64,000 bases of DNA from Acanthamoeba sp. SK_2022b (GCA_027943245.1 JANDJZ010001717.1:1-64000); one strand, 5' to 3'. Counted from the stretch's first letter, positions 34,173 to 46,500 are shown. Translations and numbers: made by a program. The notes: generated from the sequence alone by a model not told the origin.

Positions 34173-35921
34173 CTACGAGTGCTTGAAGATCTTCTGCTGG
34201 GCCTGTTGCATGCTGTTGCGGGCCGAGCTCTGGTAGCAGGCTTGAGCTCCCCAGCCCACATTGGTGCTCCTCTGTACATAGTGGGCCTGCATCTGGTTGG
34301 ACAGCATCTTGGTGCCGCCTGCAGACCACGAATCGTGCGAGGTCAGGCCCTGAAGGCATCGCCCGAGATCGTCCACGAGGCTCTTGCTGAACTCGTCATC
34401 GCGCGACACCGACTCCTTGATGCGGTCGATGGCTCTCTGGATAATGTTCCGCGCGCCCTCCATATCGGCCTGCCTTGCGACCTCGTTAGACTGCTCCATG
34501 GCCTCGGCCGCCAGCCAGCGGTTGAGCTGCCGGTCGACAGCATAGTCGCGGGCCTCGCCCGTGGCCACCGCCGGCCGCGCGATCGTGGCCGTGTGCTCGG
34601 TCGTGGCCTGTCTCTGGCCCGTGATCACGTTCGTGTACGTGACCGTTGTCTTCAGGACCGGCAACGACATTGTCGCCTGAGTCGCGCTGCCGATCGAGAC
34701 CTCAACCAGGATGTCGCGTCGCTCCTCGCTCTGGATGTCGCCGAGGGCCAGCTCGTAGACGCGGCCAGGCTCGATCACGGTCGACTTGAACTTGGTGAGG
34801 ACCCTGTTGATCGTGACCTCGCCGCCGTAGGCCTGGGGCGCCTCGAACCCAACCCTGATGTCTTGTCCGACGACGCTAAGCAGGCCGGCGAGGCAGTCGG
34901 CAAACGCCTCGGCGATGGCCTTGGTCGAGTCGATGTAGTAGTACATGCCCTGGCCGTGATCGGCGATCTTCTTGAGCAGTGTCGCATCGTGGTCGGCGCC
35001 GAACCCAAACGTGTTGATCGTGCACGGCAGCGGCTGATCGCTGCCGTCCACCGTCTCCTTCTCTCCCTTGGTCGTCTTCTGTTCGTCTTGCCCCTCCGCT
35101 GTCGACAGTCCCACGAAGTCCGCCGGGTTCTGCGCCTGCTGGACAGTCGGCAGCGCCACCGGGCCACACTGCTGCTGCTGTGGTCTGTATCCGTAGCTCA
35201 TTGGCGGTTGCTGTTGCTGTTGCTGTTGCAGTTGCTGGCGGTAGGAGTTGCGATGCATGGGGTAGCGTGGCATGCCCCAGCTGTAGTTGGTTGACTGGCT
35301 GGCTTCTGCGTGACGGGCGTTGATGGTGGCCTTGATGATGTCCTCGGCCAGCGTGTAGCCCACATTCGCCTGGCCGTCGGTGAAAAGAAGGACCGAGGCC
35401 ACCTCGTTCTTAGATCCGGTCTGGTGATGGCTGGCTCCGCCGTCGGCCTCTCGATGGCGCATCTGGTTTACGCCCTCGACGAGGCCACCGCACAGGTTGG
35501 TCGAACCGCCGCAAACGATGGACCTGATAGCGGTCAAGGCAGCTTCCTTGCCGGCTGGGGTCATTGGCCGCAGGGTGAAGTGGTTGGTCACAGCGTCGTC
35601 GTAGGTGACAATGCCGAGGCGATCGTCGTGCTGCAGGTTGTTGACCACGAACTCGACCGTGGACTTGGCCATCTCCAGGCGGTCGCCGCTCATGGAGCCG
35701 CTACGGTCGATGACACAGATCATGTCGACCGGGGCGCGCTTGTCCGCCTGGTACTCAGGCGCGGTAATGGACGCCATCACGAGGAAGGACCGCTTATCGG
35801 CCGCGCCCACTGCCGTCATCTCGGGCGTACAGACCACCCTCAACCCGTCGGTAGAGTTCTGTTGCATTATCTCGAGTGTGTCGTAGTCCGTTGTTGTGTG
35901 TGTTTGTGTGCTGCTGGGCAA
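34173..35921 (-). CDS. von Willebrand factor A domain protein
   Basis: Single exon on the minus strand, 582 aa. Residues about 45-210 form a VWA domain: VDMICVIDRSGSMSGDRLEM carries the DxSxS metal-site motif, CGGSTNLCGGL the threonine, and VLLFTDGQANVGYT the final acidic part. A Gln-rich low-complexity insert (about residues 228-260) interrupts the domain. The domain resumes at INTFGFGADHDATLL and is followed by a beta-rich region (YGGEVTINRVL, VTYTNVITGQ) and helices near the end. The layout resembles VWA proteins with a C-terminal beta-sandwich common in Dictyostelium and Acanthamoeba. No signal peptide or membrane segment, so probably cytosolic. Starts 200 bp from the divergent proteasome activator gene. 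Confidence 0.85.
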   Translation of the reverse strand: MPSSTQTHTTTDYDTLEIMQQNSTDGLRVVCTPEMTAVGAADKRSFLVMASITAPEYQADKRAPVDMICVIDRSGSMSGDRLEMAKSTVEFVVNNLQHDDRLGIVTYDDAVTNHFTLRPMTPAGKEAALTAIRSIVCGGSTNLCGGLVEGVNQMRHREADGGASHHQTGSKNEVASVLLFTDGQANVGYTLAEDIIKATINARHAEASQSTNYSWGMPRYPMHRNSYRQQLQQQQQQQPPMSYGYRPQQQQCGPVALPTVQQAQNPADFVGLSTAEGQDEQKTTKGEKETVDGSDQPLPCTINTFGFGADHDATLLKKIADHGQGMYYYIDSTKAIAEAFADCLAGLLSVVGQDIRVGFEAPQAYGGEVTINRVLTKFKSTVIEPGRVYELALGDIQSEERRDILVEVSIGSATQATMSLPVLKTTVTYTNVITGQRQATTEHTATIARPAVATGEARDYAVDRQLNRWLAAEAMEQSNEVARQADMEGARNIIQRAIDRIKESVSRDDEFSKSLVDDLGRCLQGLTSHDSWSAGGTKMLSNQMQAHYVQRSTNVGWGAQACYQSSARNSMQQAQQKIFKHS

Positions 35922-36121
35922 GGCCTGACCTGGTATTTATGGGGCCTCATTTCACTAAACCGACGGTGGGCTCGCTGAAGGAAAAAACTGCGCTTTTTTC
36001 CATGTCGCTGGCCTGCCAAAGGAAAATAACGCAAAAACTTTATTCCAAAGAGAAAAAAATGAAATAACCAAAGAAATAAAACATAAGATTCAAATCGAAT
36101 CTGAACCAAGGCGGGAGCGAG

Positions 36122-36732
36122 ATGCGGCGCTCAGGAGGTTCGCACGGTACGAGAAAGCAGCCCAAGACGTCCGACGAAGTAGAATCGGCATTGGCGGACG
36201 AGATGGAGGTGACGCGGCAGCTGGCCCAAGACTTGGAATCCATCGTAGATAGCCAGGCCGCCCCCGATGCCATCGCCCTGGATCTAAATCGCGAGCGTCA
36301 ACTCCGCGGCCAGGCCCCCATCGAAGAGCAAGAGCGCGCCGGCCTCGACACGATGGCGGAGGAGAAGTCGGGACACAACAGAAAGAGGCCACGGGACGAA
36401 GAGACACAGCCTTTGCACGGAGAGGAGGCGGCCGGCAGCGCTGATGGCAAGACGAAGCGGAAGAAGGCAGCCAAGAAACGCAAAGGCAACGCCGCTGACG
36501 AGGTGCGCCCACACTTGGGTTCTCTCTCTCTCGCTCAAATGAGACGCGTCGCAGGGCTCGGCGACGAAGCAGGACGATCCGCAAATCGCGGCCTTCCGCG
36601 AGGAGGTGCGTAGCAAGTCGATGGACATGGTGCGGGCCCGCATTCCGGCCAAGATCATCGAAGTCCACGCGCTTTACCAGGTGCGTGCGCGTTCATGTCC
36701 CCGTCCTTGATCGCGCCCTCACTTGGCGTTGT

Positions 36733-36797
<65 letters not shown>

Positions 36798-37709
36798 CCC
36801 GGGTGGGGTCGACTGTGTTCGTGCTCGATAGAAGCTGGTGTCCGAGATGAGGCCTCTCGGGGAAACGATCGAGGCCGACGCCATTGCGCCTCATCTTGCC
36901 TCCAATTCGGTGCCAGGCCCTCGCACGAGCGGAAGACACGTTTGCAGAAGAGTATTAACACTGGCTGCACGCGTGTATGTGTGTCTGCTCTGAACAGCGA
37001 ACGCAAGAGCTCGTGGCGCTGGTCAAGGCGCAGATCACCGAGCTGGTGAGCATCGTGGGCGCCGTCCGGCTCTGGCTTCAGTTCAACATCCCGCCTGCCG
37101 GTGGCCAGGACTTCGACGCCAAGGTCAAGGTACAGCAACAGCCGCTCTCTTCTCCGCGCGACGCGCGCAGCCTGTAGTAACCTGCCTGCCCGCCGGCGTG
37201 CTCCAGGAGGAGATCGCGAACGAGCTCGAGCAGGTCAACGCCACCGGGCAGTCGGTCATCGACACGCTCAAGAACTTCCCCATCTCCCGAGGCCTCCTCC
37301 TCGCCCAGATCACCAAGCGACCAAATGTGGAAGACTTCCGGTAAGCCTTGCCCCTCGCCTCTTCCCCGAGTCTTGGTGTGACGTTGGGGCGAGTGGTGAC
37401 CCTTCCACGGGCCCTCTTCTCCTCGACCGTAGGAAAGGGCTGCCCTATCTTGACTTCCACCACCAGCTGATGCTCCAGAGATGGGTCAAGGACCTGCGCA
37501 ACATGTATCTCTCGGTACCGTCGGCGGCTTCTGGTCGCGCCTGTCGTGTGTAGATGGCCACCGAGTGGTAACTCGAATCGTGTGTGCGTGTCTGGCCCGC
37601 CCTGCAGCTGAACAACACGCTGAAGCAAAACGTGGCGGAGCTGAGCCAGGCGAGCACCGGACCAGCGGACAAAGCCGCCCGCAGAAGACGTCTCAGGTCA
37701 GCCCCTTGA
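36122..37709 (+). CDS. Proteasome activator PA28/REG subunit with long basic N-terminal extension
   Basis: Seven exons keep frame: 36122-36502, 36573-36680, 36832-36909, 36998-37129, 37207-37340, 37433-37514, 37608-37709 (338 aa). From about residue 130 the protein follows the PA28 fold: MVRARIPAKIIEVHALYQ, LVALVKAQITELVSIVGAVR, RLWLQFNIPPAGGQDFDAKV, ANELEQVNATGQSVIDTLKN, RPNVEDFRKGLPYLDFHHQL. PA28 heptamers cap the 20S proteasome and open its gate without ATP. The first 127 residues are extra compared with animal PSME3. They are charged, with a lysine-rich stretch (KTKRKKAAKKRKG) that looks like a nuclear localisation signal. A rearranged partial copy lies at 7.8-8.2 kb. The last exon may continue differently after 37696, where a GT also occurs. 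Confidence 0.85.
36735..36796. repeat. (TG)n microsatellite in intron
   Basis: About 30 TG units inside the intron 36681-36831 of the proteasome activator gene. Confidence 0.95.
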
Positions 37710-37959
37710 TCCTTGAGTTGCGCTGGTTGTTGTTTGTGTGGGCGCGACGTCGACCGAGCAACAGTGTCAGTCTCACCGCTGAATTGGCCACTGCAGTGAT
37801 TCCCTCTCTCCACCGACAGCACGACGGGCCCCGCCCCAGGGCCGCGGGGCAACCACCAACCGACGCAACTCCTCCCGCTACTCCTCTCCTTTCAAATGAG
37901 CCGCCCCGCCCACGCCACTCCTTTCTATCAGTGGATCATCCTTGTTATTTTGGTGTGGA

Positions 37960-38987
37960 TTACTGCGGCTTCTTTGCGGAGAAGACCAGGAACAAGCGGT
38001 CCGGTGGGGCTGTGAGTCCCGGCAGATCAAGCTTCTCTCCGCGCACCTCCACCTCCACAAAGCCTATGCGTTCCAGCGTTTGCTTGAGCGACTCGCTCGA
38101 GTGATGGTACCCAGTTTTGCGGTTGCGCAGCGGGGGTTCCCAGTGCCCTGGCTCGGCGCTGGTGCCGACGCAGTCACCAAAGTATGACCCGCCGGGCCGC
38201 AGCATAGAATACACAGCGTGCAAGAGAGCCTCCACCTTCTCCTCGGTGAGCACGTGCAACACGGCGCCGTTCCACACATGGGCGAAGAGCCCTTCCGCCA
38301 TAAGAGACTTCACAAAGTCGGAATCACTCGTTACGTCGCCGATGGCCACCTTACATTGGATGGCAGAAGCGTCCTCGTACAGCGCCAACCCGTAGTTCCT
38401 GTTGAACCGCCGTTATCACTGACGATGCCTTAACACTGCAAGTAGTGAATGCGCGGTACCAGAAGTCAGGGATAACATCCACGGCCACTATGTTTGTCTC
38501 CTTCCAACCGTCGACGATGACCTTTCTGGTGTCGGTGGCGAAGCAACTCCCCAGGTCCTAATAGTGCCCAGAGAAGGGACACGGTTGAACAATGGGAACT
38601 TAGTGACTGCAAGGTAAGGGGTGCTTTACCAGAAAGCGAGCATCAGGGTCCGATTTGATGGTAGCTTCCACATTAGGGTAGTACGAATGTTTCTCGATTC
38701 TGGTACGCAGGAAATAAAGCTCCCGAACACAACCGTACATAGTGGCTGCCTGCGGAAGGAGATTTGAGAAATAAACACAATGTCATGTCCTAAAACGGCA
38801 CTGTGCGTACCTCAGCCAGGCAGGTAGTCCAGAGGTGAAGGATGTGCTGACGGAGGCGGGTCCGTTCCTGGTCTTGTGACGGCTCCTCGCCTCCAGCGCG
38901 CTTGGAACGCCTAAACGCGCTGTAGCATTCAAGGAAGGCGAGGTCGTCTTCGTTGAGTTCCCTGGGTGTGGCTGTTGTTGTCTCCAT
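37960..38987 (-). CDS. SAM-dependent methyltransferase
   Basis: Four minus-strand exons keep frame: 38811-38987, 38630-38749, 38460-38557, 37960-38398 (277 aa). Motif I reads DLGSCFATDTRKVIVDGWKE, motif II NIVAVDVIPDFW, and later parts LFAHVWNGAVLHVLTEEKVE and MLRPGGSYFGD. These are the ordered core motifs of a class I methyltransferase. The N-terminal 60 residues are helical. The arrangement resembles small-molecule or protein methyltransferases of the kind found in fungi next to secondary metabolism genes. No such cluster is visible here, and the substrate is unknown. Convergent with the proteasome activator gene (250 bp). Confidence 0.75.
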
Positions 38988-40184
38988 GTGGGCAAGTAGG
39001 GGGTGGGTTGAAGCAGAGGCCAGCGTGAGAAAATAAGCCTCGACGAAGCCGCCTCTTTACAAGCACTCCCGGTGGCAGCGACGTGGCGTACCTTAAACCG
39101 CTTATTGGCCCACAAATCGGACTTTTTTTTATTGGTCCCATAGAGATGTAACCAAAAGAATTACGAAGCGATGCCGTTTCAAATGCCGCAGCAACAAGCA
39201 TACACAATGGGCAGCCATTAGCCACACTCCCGGTTGTGCAGAGGCAGGAGGCAAAAGAGTGTCCTTACCTTTAACTGGCTGTGAGTGAGGAAGTCAAGGG
39301 TAGTGGTTGATAAGGAGCTTGGATTTGTGGATGCTCTGGGATGGAACTGTTGGAATGGCCACCTGAAGAAAGTAGGCATTGGTCTGAATCTCATGCTCCA
39401 GCTTGTCCACTGACATGAAGTGGTCTTAGCAGCAACTGGTAGACTGTTTCTTGGAGGTGATTTGCACCATTCATCAGTGACAAGCAGTAATGGTGGTTTC
39501 AGTCATGATGTCCTACTTAATAGCAGTCAACAAGGTCAGTCATACCCATTTGAGGAGCTAAATCTTGACATTGATCAATTTTAACAATGACCAGACATCT
39601 CTTTAGATTATAGTGGCAGTTTTGGGTGAATGAGAAAGCAACACCACTGGTGATGGTGGTAGTGGTGGTGATGGTACAGTGATAGTGATTGCAACAGCAC
39701 TGTGCCTCAACTGAAAGCAGAGCACAGGGTGTGTGTGGGCATAAGGCTAAATTGATTAGCTGCCCCAGCACATGGAAGCATGAGGGCTGCAGAGGGTGCA
39801 AGCTTAAGCTTCATGCTGGCACAGCATGACTGGTGAGGAAAGGTCAAGGTAGATTTGCTGCTCCCCTTAGCTTCTTTTCCTTGACATTTACCCACATGAA
39901 CACACCACTCACCAGGTAAGAGAGTGGGTATGTACAGCCAACATATCACTCCAAGCAAAGGCGTCACAAGTGATGCTGGAACTTGCTTGTCTGCATGTGC
40001 AATCAAAGGCAGAAGAGCACAACAGTGAGTTGAGGTGGTCGAGGTGCTGCTTGAGCAAGTGCCTGATCACGTCAGGCCTTTTGCCCGCACCCCTTCACCC
40101 CCATGTTTTTGGTTGAAGAGAAAATGTTTTTCCGAGGGGCATTTCTTGGTTGAGCTTGTAGCCACAAGATCACTCTCATAGCAG
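38988..40184. other. Intergenic with strongly CpG-depleted block
   Basis: 1.2 kb without a supported gene. From about 39260 to 40035 the sequence has almost no CpG dinucleotides although it is not especially AT-rich, in sharp contrast to all flanking genes. It includes TGG/TGA-type trinucleotide stretches near 39645-39680. No open frame with splice support, terminal repeats or RNA gene was found. Confidence 0.6.
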
Positions 40185-42642
40185 ATGGAGGGATACCGAG
40201 ATGTTTGGTTGTTGCTGCTGGCTATGCTTGCTTGTGCGCTGGGCGCGTCTGGGCTGCTCCAACAGCACGCTGCGACAGCCTATTGGGACGAGGATCGAGG
40301 AAGCGTGTACGCCGTCGCTGGCATTCGTGAGGATGGGCTTGCTTGGGCCGCCTACGAAGACCTCGTAACCTCCACCGGATGGGCTGTCCTCACCGTTGTC
40401 GTACGACCAAGCCCCCCCCTCCACACATTGTAAATATCTGGTTTTTATTTATTTATTTATTCTTTTTGGTTGCTTTATGTTGGGTGGCGCGCAGGGGTCA
40501 CCTCACGAGCGCAATGATGAGCGCAAGGCGCGAGGGATGGGATATCTGGAGGGTCTGCTCTCGCATTACCGTATCTATGACGCCTACTTCAACATCATTC
40601 ACTCGTCTCACCCTGTCCCGGCCCATGTCCTTCTCTTCGCCTCGCAACAGGTGTACTACCTCGTCCACTTCAGTCCTTGGCACCTTTGCAACGCTTGCTC
40701 ACTCTCTTTGCGTGCCCATACATTTTGGTTGCATGTGTTGTGTGCATAGTTGGATTGGATGAAGAGCCAGGTGAAGAGCAACCCCGCCTCGCCGTACTGG
40801 CAGCATGTTGGCATCTCTCTGGCCCAGGTACGACGCCGAAGCAAAATACTCGCTCGCTGCCGCGTTCAACAAGGGCCATGGAGCCTAAGATGATTTATTC
40901 TGTGGCCGCTCCCATTCTCCAAAACCAAACGCGCAGCTCGAAGGCATGGCGGCGGGCTACAACGACTCAACGTCGCCCAGGCTCACCATGGAGGAGTTCT
41001 ATCTCCTCGCCAATGCTGGAGATCTCGAGGACCTCGTCAACCTGCCTACCTCGCACTCGGCCACCAGCACTGTCTCTCGAGGCTTGGCCTCGAAGGCCGA
41101 GCCCATCTGGGACCGAGCGGGAAAGGCGATGGAGTGCTCGGGCCTCATCAAGCTCACCGCCGACGGCCGCGGGCTGTTTGCCGGCCATGCGACGTTCAAC
41201 ATGTTCTCGTATATGCTGCGCATCTTCAAGCACTACACCTACAACATCAAGTCTTTCCCCGCTGCGGCGCAAACCGTGTCGTTCTCCTCCCGGCCCGGAG
41301 ATCTCGAGAGCAAGGCACGAATGCTCCATTTTCGTGTCCGCATGTGCTATTGTAGCTCACAACGGCCGGGGACAGGATGACTTCTACCTGCTCGATAGCG
41401 GACTGGTGGTGCTCGAGACCTCGCTGGCTGTATTCAACAAGAGCCTCTACGATCGCCTCACTCCGCGGTCAGTGCCCTGTTGGGTCCGAGTCAATGTCGC
41501 CAACCGCCTCGCAAACACCGGTAATACTTTCTTATTACATTTATTATTTATTCTTTAACAACTAATTCTGTTGCACGGTGTAGCGGATGAGTGGGCAGAC
41601 CTCTTTGCCAAGGAGAACAGCGGCACGCACAACAACCAGTGGATCGTGCTGGACTACAAGCAGTTCCACAAGGCCAAACAAGGTTGCTCTCCTCACGTCG
41701 ATCGTGCGACCATGTTCCTGATTTATTTTCTAACTCTGAATTTGGGGGGGGGGGCACTCACTGCAGTTCACGAGTCCGCGTCGGCGCCGATGGCGCTGCT
41801 GCCCAACACGGTGTGGTTGCTGGAGCAGATGCCCGGCGTCGTGGAGAAGGCCGACGTCTCCTCGCTCCTGCAGAGCCAGCATTACGTGCCCTCTTACAAC
41901 ATTCCCTACTTCCCTGCCATCTTCAACATCAGCGGATACAGGTATAGCTCTCCTTCCGTTTGTCCTGTCTCTCTCGAATGGGGGGGGGCTTTGTGTAGCG
42001 TGTGTTGATCAACGATTGTGTCGTGCAGGGATGCCAACTACTCGTATGCGAACGATCCACGGGCCAAGATGTTCAGGGCGTACAGCCCCGCGGTGCACAA
42101 CATGGAAGACATGTCGCGCTTCATGAACTCCAACGACTGGCAGCACGACCCCCTTTCGCTGGGTGCCGCCCCATGCCTCTATTCGCTTGCCCCTCCCCCT
42201 CTCTTACCTTTCAAGTTTTGGTTCCAGACAATCCGTGCAATGCCATCAGCGCACGCTGCGACTTGCAGGCCAAGGGCGCCTACGCCTTTGGCGGCATCGG
42301 TGAGTTTGAACTCCTCCTCTCCCCTCCCGCCAACGCGGGACTACTGACCCCGGCGGTCAACGGCAGACGCCAAGGTGACGTCGGACGAACTCGTCTACGA
42401 GCAGCAGGTGATGGCCATCAGCGGGCCCTCGCACCAGAACCAGCCGCCCTTCTCGTGGAGTCCGGCCTGGTCCTCTGTCGCCCACCGCGGCATGCCTGAC
42501 GTCTGGTGCGCCACTACCTGCTCTCCTCGCTTGTCTCGGGGACGCGACCACATCTCGCGTCTCTCCTCTTCCTCCTCCTCTCACCATACATACACAACCC
42601 AGGGACTTTGGCTGGCAGGCGATGTCGCCCTACCGGCCGTAG
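40185..42642 (+). CDS. Phospholipase B-like protein (lamina ancestor family)
   Basis: Eleven exons keep frame: 40185-40400, 40495-40650, 40750-40827, 40937-41314, 41376-41520, 41584-41682, 41767-41941, 42029-42162, 42228-42299, 42367-42505, 42603-42642 (543 aa). A signal peptide (VWLLLLAMLACALGASG) directs it to the secretory or lysosomal path. Family blocks include GMGYLEGLLSHYRIYDAYFN, MECSGLIKLTADGRGLFAGH, DDFYLLDSGLVVLETSLAVF, QWIVLDYKQFHKAK, PMALLPNTVWLLEQMPGVV, NPCNAISARCDL, and the ending DFGWQAMSPYRP. The Cys in MECSGLIK matches the N-terminal nucleophile released by autocleavage in this Ntn-hydrolase family. The intron at 41315 appears to start with GC (AAG|GCACGA). Dictyostelium homologues deacylate phospholipids. 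Confidence 0.9.
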
Positions 42643-42861
42643 GGTGCAGTACCGTGAGAGGCGCACGTGGGTGCACTGGTTGTATAGTCTCTCTCCTCCT
42701 CTCGGCACCGAGAAAGGAGAGAGGCTATATCTCCTGCCAGCTGCAAGTGGGAGGGTTGCGGAGGGGGGGGGTGTACTAAATCTGTGCATAGAATAATTAT
42801 TGGACGATCGGGAGACCCGCAGCGAGCGAACAATCTTACCAATTAACCCACATCGCATGAC

Positions 42862-43324
42862 TTACTGCGAGGCAGACTGGCTCTTGTTGTAGCGCGAAAG
42901 CACGAGCGTGTTGGTGATGCCCTCCTTGGCGTTGGTCACAGCCTGCAGGAAAAAAACAGATAAGAAAGAGAGAGGATAATTACGAAGCGCGGGGTGTGGG
43001 GCAGTACGCGAAGATCTTCGCCGTAGCCGATGACGGAGAGGAAGAGAATCTCATCGCAAGGCTCATAGGTGCCGTCGGCTCTGCGGTAGTTCTTGGGCTG
43101 AATGTCCTTGCCGAGCTTGGTAGCGGTGGCCTCGGCGTAGCTCCTCCTGGGGGCCCACGAAGCAGCAAGGCGGCCTTCGTGATGAAATAAACGTAGGGGT
43201 GAATTTTGGACGGGGGGGGGGAGGGTGTGAGCCAAACAATTGTCACGCTTTTCCCACCCTAAGATGCGAGAGGTGGGGATGTTTTACCGGGAAGGGCGGT
43301 TCTGGTGATCAAGCGCTTCGACAT
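42862..43324 (-). CDS. Small probable mitochondrial protein
   Basis: Three minus-strand exons keep frame: 43288-43324, 43008-43174, 42862-42942 (94 aa). The N-terminus MSKRLITRTALPGRLAASWA continues PRRSYAEATA. It is rich in Arg and Ser without early acidic residues and has a typical presequence cleavage context (RSYAE). The mature part (KNYRRADGTYEPCDEILFLS, then AVTNAKEGITNTLVLSRYNK) is not recognised. It may be a small respiratory-chain or ATP synthase accessory subunit, but that is only a guess from size and targeting. Convergent with the phospholipase B-like gene and divergent from Nup133 (190 bp). Confidence 0.6.
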
Positions 43325-43514
43325 CTCTTCAACGTTTGGGGACTTATTGGAGGGGCAGCGAAAAGAAAAACATAAAACTGGGCCAAAAAGGCTTGGAGCC
43401 GTGCACGAATCGTGCATCAAAAAGAAAAGAGCGGGAAAAACAAGACGGCCAGGGAAACACGAGCAGCACTTGGATCGAGCTACGTGCTTGAGCGGAGCCA
43501 AGAGGTGCGATTAA

Positions 43515-46500
43515 ATGTACACACCCGACGTTTCGCACCATCAGGAAAGGGGGCGCACTCCGGCCGGCACGGGAAGCAAGCGCTCGCTTCCGACATCGGC
43601 CCTGGGGCCCGCGCAAACGTTCAGCCCCCGCCCATCTTCTTCACAGCTTGGCACGCCCAATTATCGTGGCACTAGTGCGACATCTTCTTCGACTTCCTCG
43701 CCTTCGTCGCTCTACCCATCCCTTGGCCCATTTCAATCACCCATTCGGGCCTCCCAAACACGGCGGCAGACGATCGCCTCGGCAGCGCCCGGGGGCGTTA
43801 CGCGGAGGTCGCAGCAGGGCGCCACTCCTTTATCCGCATCGGCAGCAGGGCCGGCAGCCAAGCGGAGGAAGAGAGTGGTGCATGAAACAGACCGCATCCG
43901 CATCGAAAGCCTGTCCCCGTGGCCGGCTGAAGTTGCCCGACGCCTACGCGACTCCACCCAAGGTACCAATTCAGCCGGTCTCACCAGTAAACAATATACA
44001 CGCATGCACGCACGCACACGCACGCTACTCTCCCGAAATGGGCTGGCCTGACATGCAGAGGCTACACCAAGATTTGACGGGCAGCATCGACAGCTCCACG
44101 GGCTACGCATGGGTCATCATCGAATCGACCATCTACTTGTGGAACTTCACAGAGGTGGCGACGCTCTCTTAAGCGGTCTCACGTGTGGTGCTGACGTGTC
44201 CCTACGCCGTTTCCTTTGATGAAATACAGGAGGTGATGACGCGCTGCCTGGCACTGGAGCTCCCGCAAGGCGAGCACACGTTCGATGCCGATCTGGTGTG
44301 CATCGTGCGGCACCCTGCCGACCCTCACACCGGTGAGCGCGTGTTGGGGCTGCTGCTGTCCTCCAAGGAAGGCTACGTCCTCTACTGGCCCGACGTCACA
44401 AGGAACGCCAAGTGCGAGACCACCATCAACCTCCCTCGTGCCAAGGCCGGACGAGGTGGCAACCCCTGCTTTGCCACCCATCTTGCTGCCATTCCGGTAC
44501 CATCATGTTCCTCTCTCTCTTTCTCTCTCCATTGTGCTTGACTATTCGCTCGCCTTCCTCGAGATAGGCATGTCTAACGCGTGAGCGCGCTTCTTCGTCT
44601 TCGCAGCCTGCTGGTTTCGTTTTGTCGACCAACCAGGACACGCTCTACCAGCTCACAGTCGTCGATCCTCTGACCGGGAAGGACACGCTGGTACGTGGTG
44701 GGGTCAGCCATTCGCTCGCATCCGCTTCCTCCTCCTTTTCTGCAGGCGCTGCCCTCGAGACAAGACCTCTCGTTCTGACCTGTGGTCTTGCACTCGGACA
44801 GGAAACAAGGCAGCTGGAGAAGCCGGTGAGCAGACTGGCCGGCATCGGACGGATGCTGTGGTGGGGCAGCGCGCAGACAGTGCCCTCCATCTCGGCGCTC
44901 CTTCCCATGCCTTCCGAGGCAGCTCAGGCCTCCGACCTCTTCGCCCTGTCCGATACTGCGCTGCAGAGATGGCAACTGTCGCTGGACGAACAGGAAAAGG
45001 TAGGGAGCTCTCCTCCTCCTCCTCTTCGTCACTTGGTAGACGAGGACTCTAGCAAGCGCCTAGGCTCACTCGAGTGCCTTCCTCTTTATTCTCTCAGCTC
45101 CTCTATGAGATGCCGCTGCAGTCGATGTTGCGCCCTATCTTCCAAGAATCCGAGTCAGAAGGCTATTCTGTCGGCGACATTTGGTTGTTGGACATCTACC
45201 GAGGAAGGTGCGTCAGGGCCGCAGTGGAACCCCCGGCAGCCTAGCCGTAGAGCGCTCCAGCTCTGCCCTCCGTTATGCTGCTCATTGTCAACAACCTCTG
45301 CAGGTCCTCGCTCTACGTCCTCGCAGCCTACACGCGAGGCGTGCCCGGCTCGGATCGCGACGCCACGATGTACTGTGTGGTGGAGTTGGCGCTGAGCGGA
45401 AAGGCGCACGAGCAGCCTGTTCTCGACAGGGATCGAATCAATTACTTCCAGTTGCATGTCAACGTAACGCTCTCTGCCTCGACCTCTGCTTCTGCAGCCG
45501 CGCTTCGTTTCTGTGCTCACGCCGCAACCCTTTTCGCGTTTCGCGATGCAGCCCGCCGACGAGGACAGCGTGCTCATGCGACGCGATGTGGGCCTGGTAA
45601 TCCCACCCGGCAGCCCGTCGGCGTTCGTCACCTGGCCCGACACCATCCTTGTCACCACGCTGACGGACCAGCCCGAGGATTCAATTCCCATCCGCCTCCG
45701 TGTGTATTCATCGGCAGCCGATGTGACCACCGGCCGGGCCCGTACGCGCGCGCCTCTCCTGCCCTCACCTTGTGGGCGCCGCTCCTACTCTCGCAGCACT
45801 CTTCGCTTATCCTTGTCCCACCCCCACACCAACACGCAGCTGGAGCAGTCTCCGCACTCTTCCTGACGCACGAGTATGGGCTGGTTACTTGCTTGCAGTA
45901 TGGCGTGGTGGCCACCGACACGGGTATGCACCATCTGCGCCTGGCTTTCCTGCTTTGGCCGTGTTTCTCAACCCACATATGTGGGCCTTCCCTCACCCCA
46001 GGGAGTGTGCCGCGAGGTGCCTCCACCACGGTCGACGAACTGAGACGAGCGGTGAGGTTGCAAAAGGAGGGAATCGTGGGACTCAGCTCCGAAGCTCTGA
46101 GCCGAGCGCACGCCAACATCGAGCAGCTATCGGCTGCCTATGCGCAATACTGTGATGGCCTCAAGCCCAGAGTGGAGCCTCTCCTCGGCACCTTCAAGAC
46201 TGAAAGCGAGCTCAGCGTTGCTGTTGACACTCTGACGCTGGCGCTCGTCGACTCCTCGCCGGGTGGCACTCGCCGCTGGGCCGAAGATGGTGCGCGTCGT
46301 GCCACCATTGGACGTCTGTAGCGTTTCTTTTTCTCACCTCCCTTTGTGTGCTCCCGCCCTTTCGGCTCTCGCAGACCCCAGCGAAGCGGCTTCGCTGTTC
46401 GTGGGCCCGCATCTCGAGGAAAAGAAGCAGAAGTTTGGCTACTTCCTCATGTTCCTGAAGGACCTCGGCCTGTGGGCCAAGACCAGCGCAGCTACGCGGG

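Noticed and set aside
34179..35294. Plus-strand open frame of 371 codons
   Set aside because: It is the antisense of the VWA gene. Its content is low in recognisable motifs, while the minus strand has clear metal-site motifs.
39517..39801. Minus-strand 94-codon frame in the CpG-poor block
   Set aside because: Composition is low-complexity (Thr/Cys/His runs from a TGG-type repeat) with no domain or splice context.
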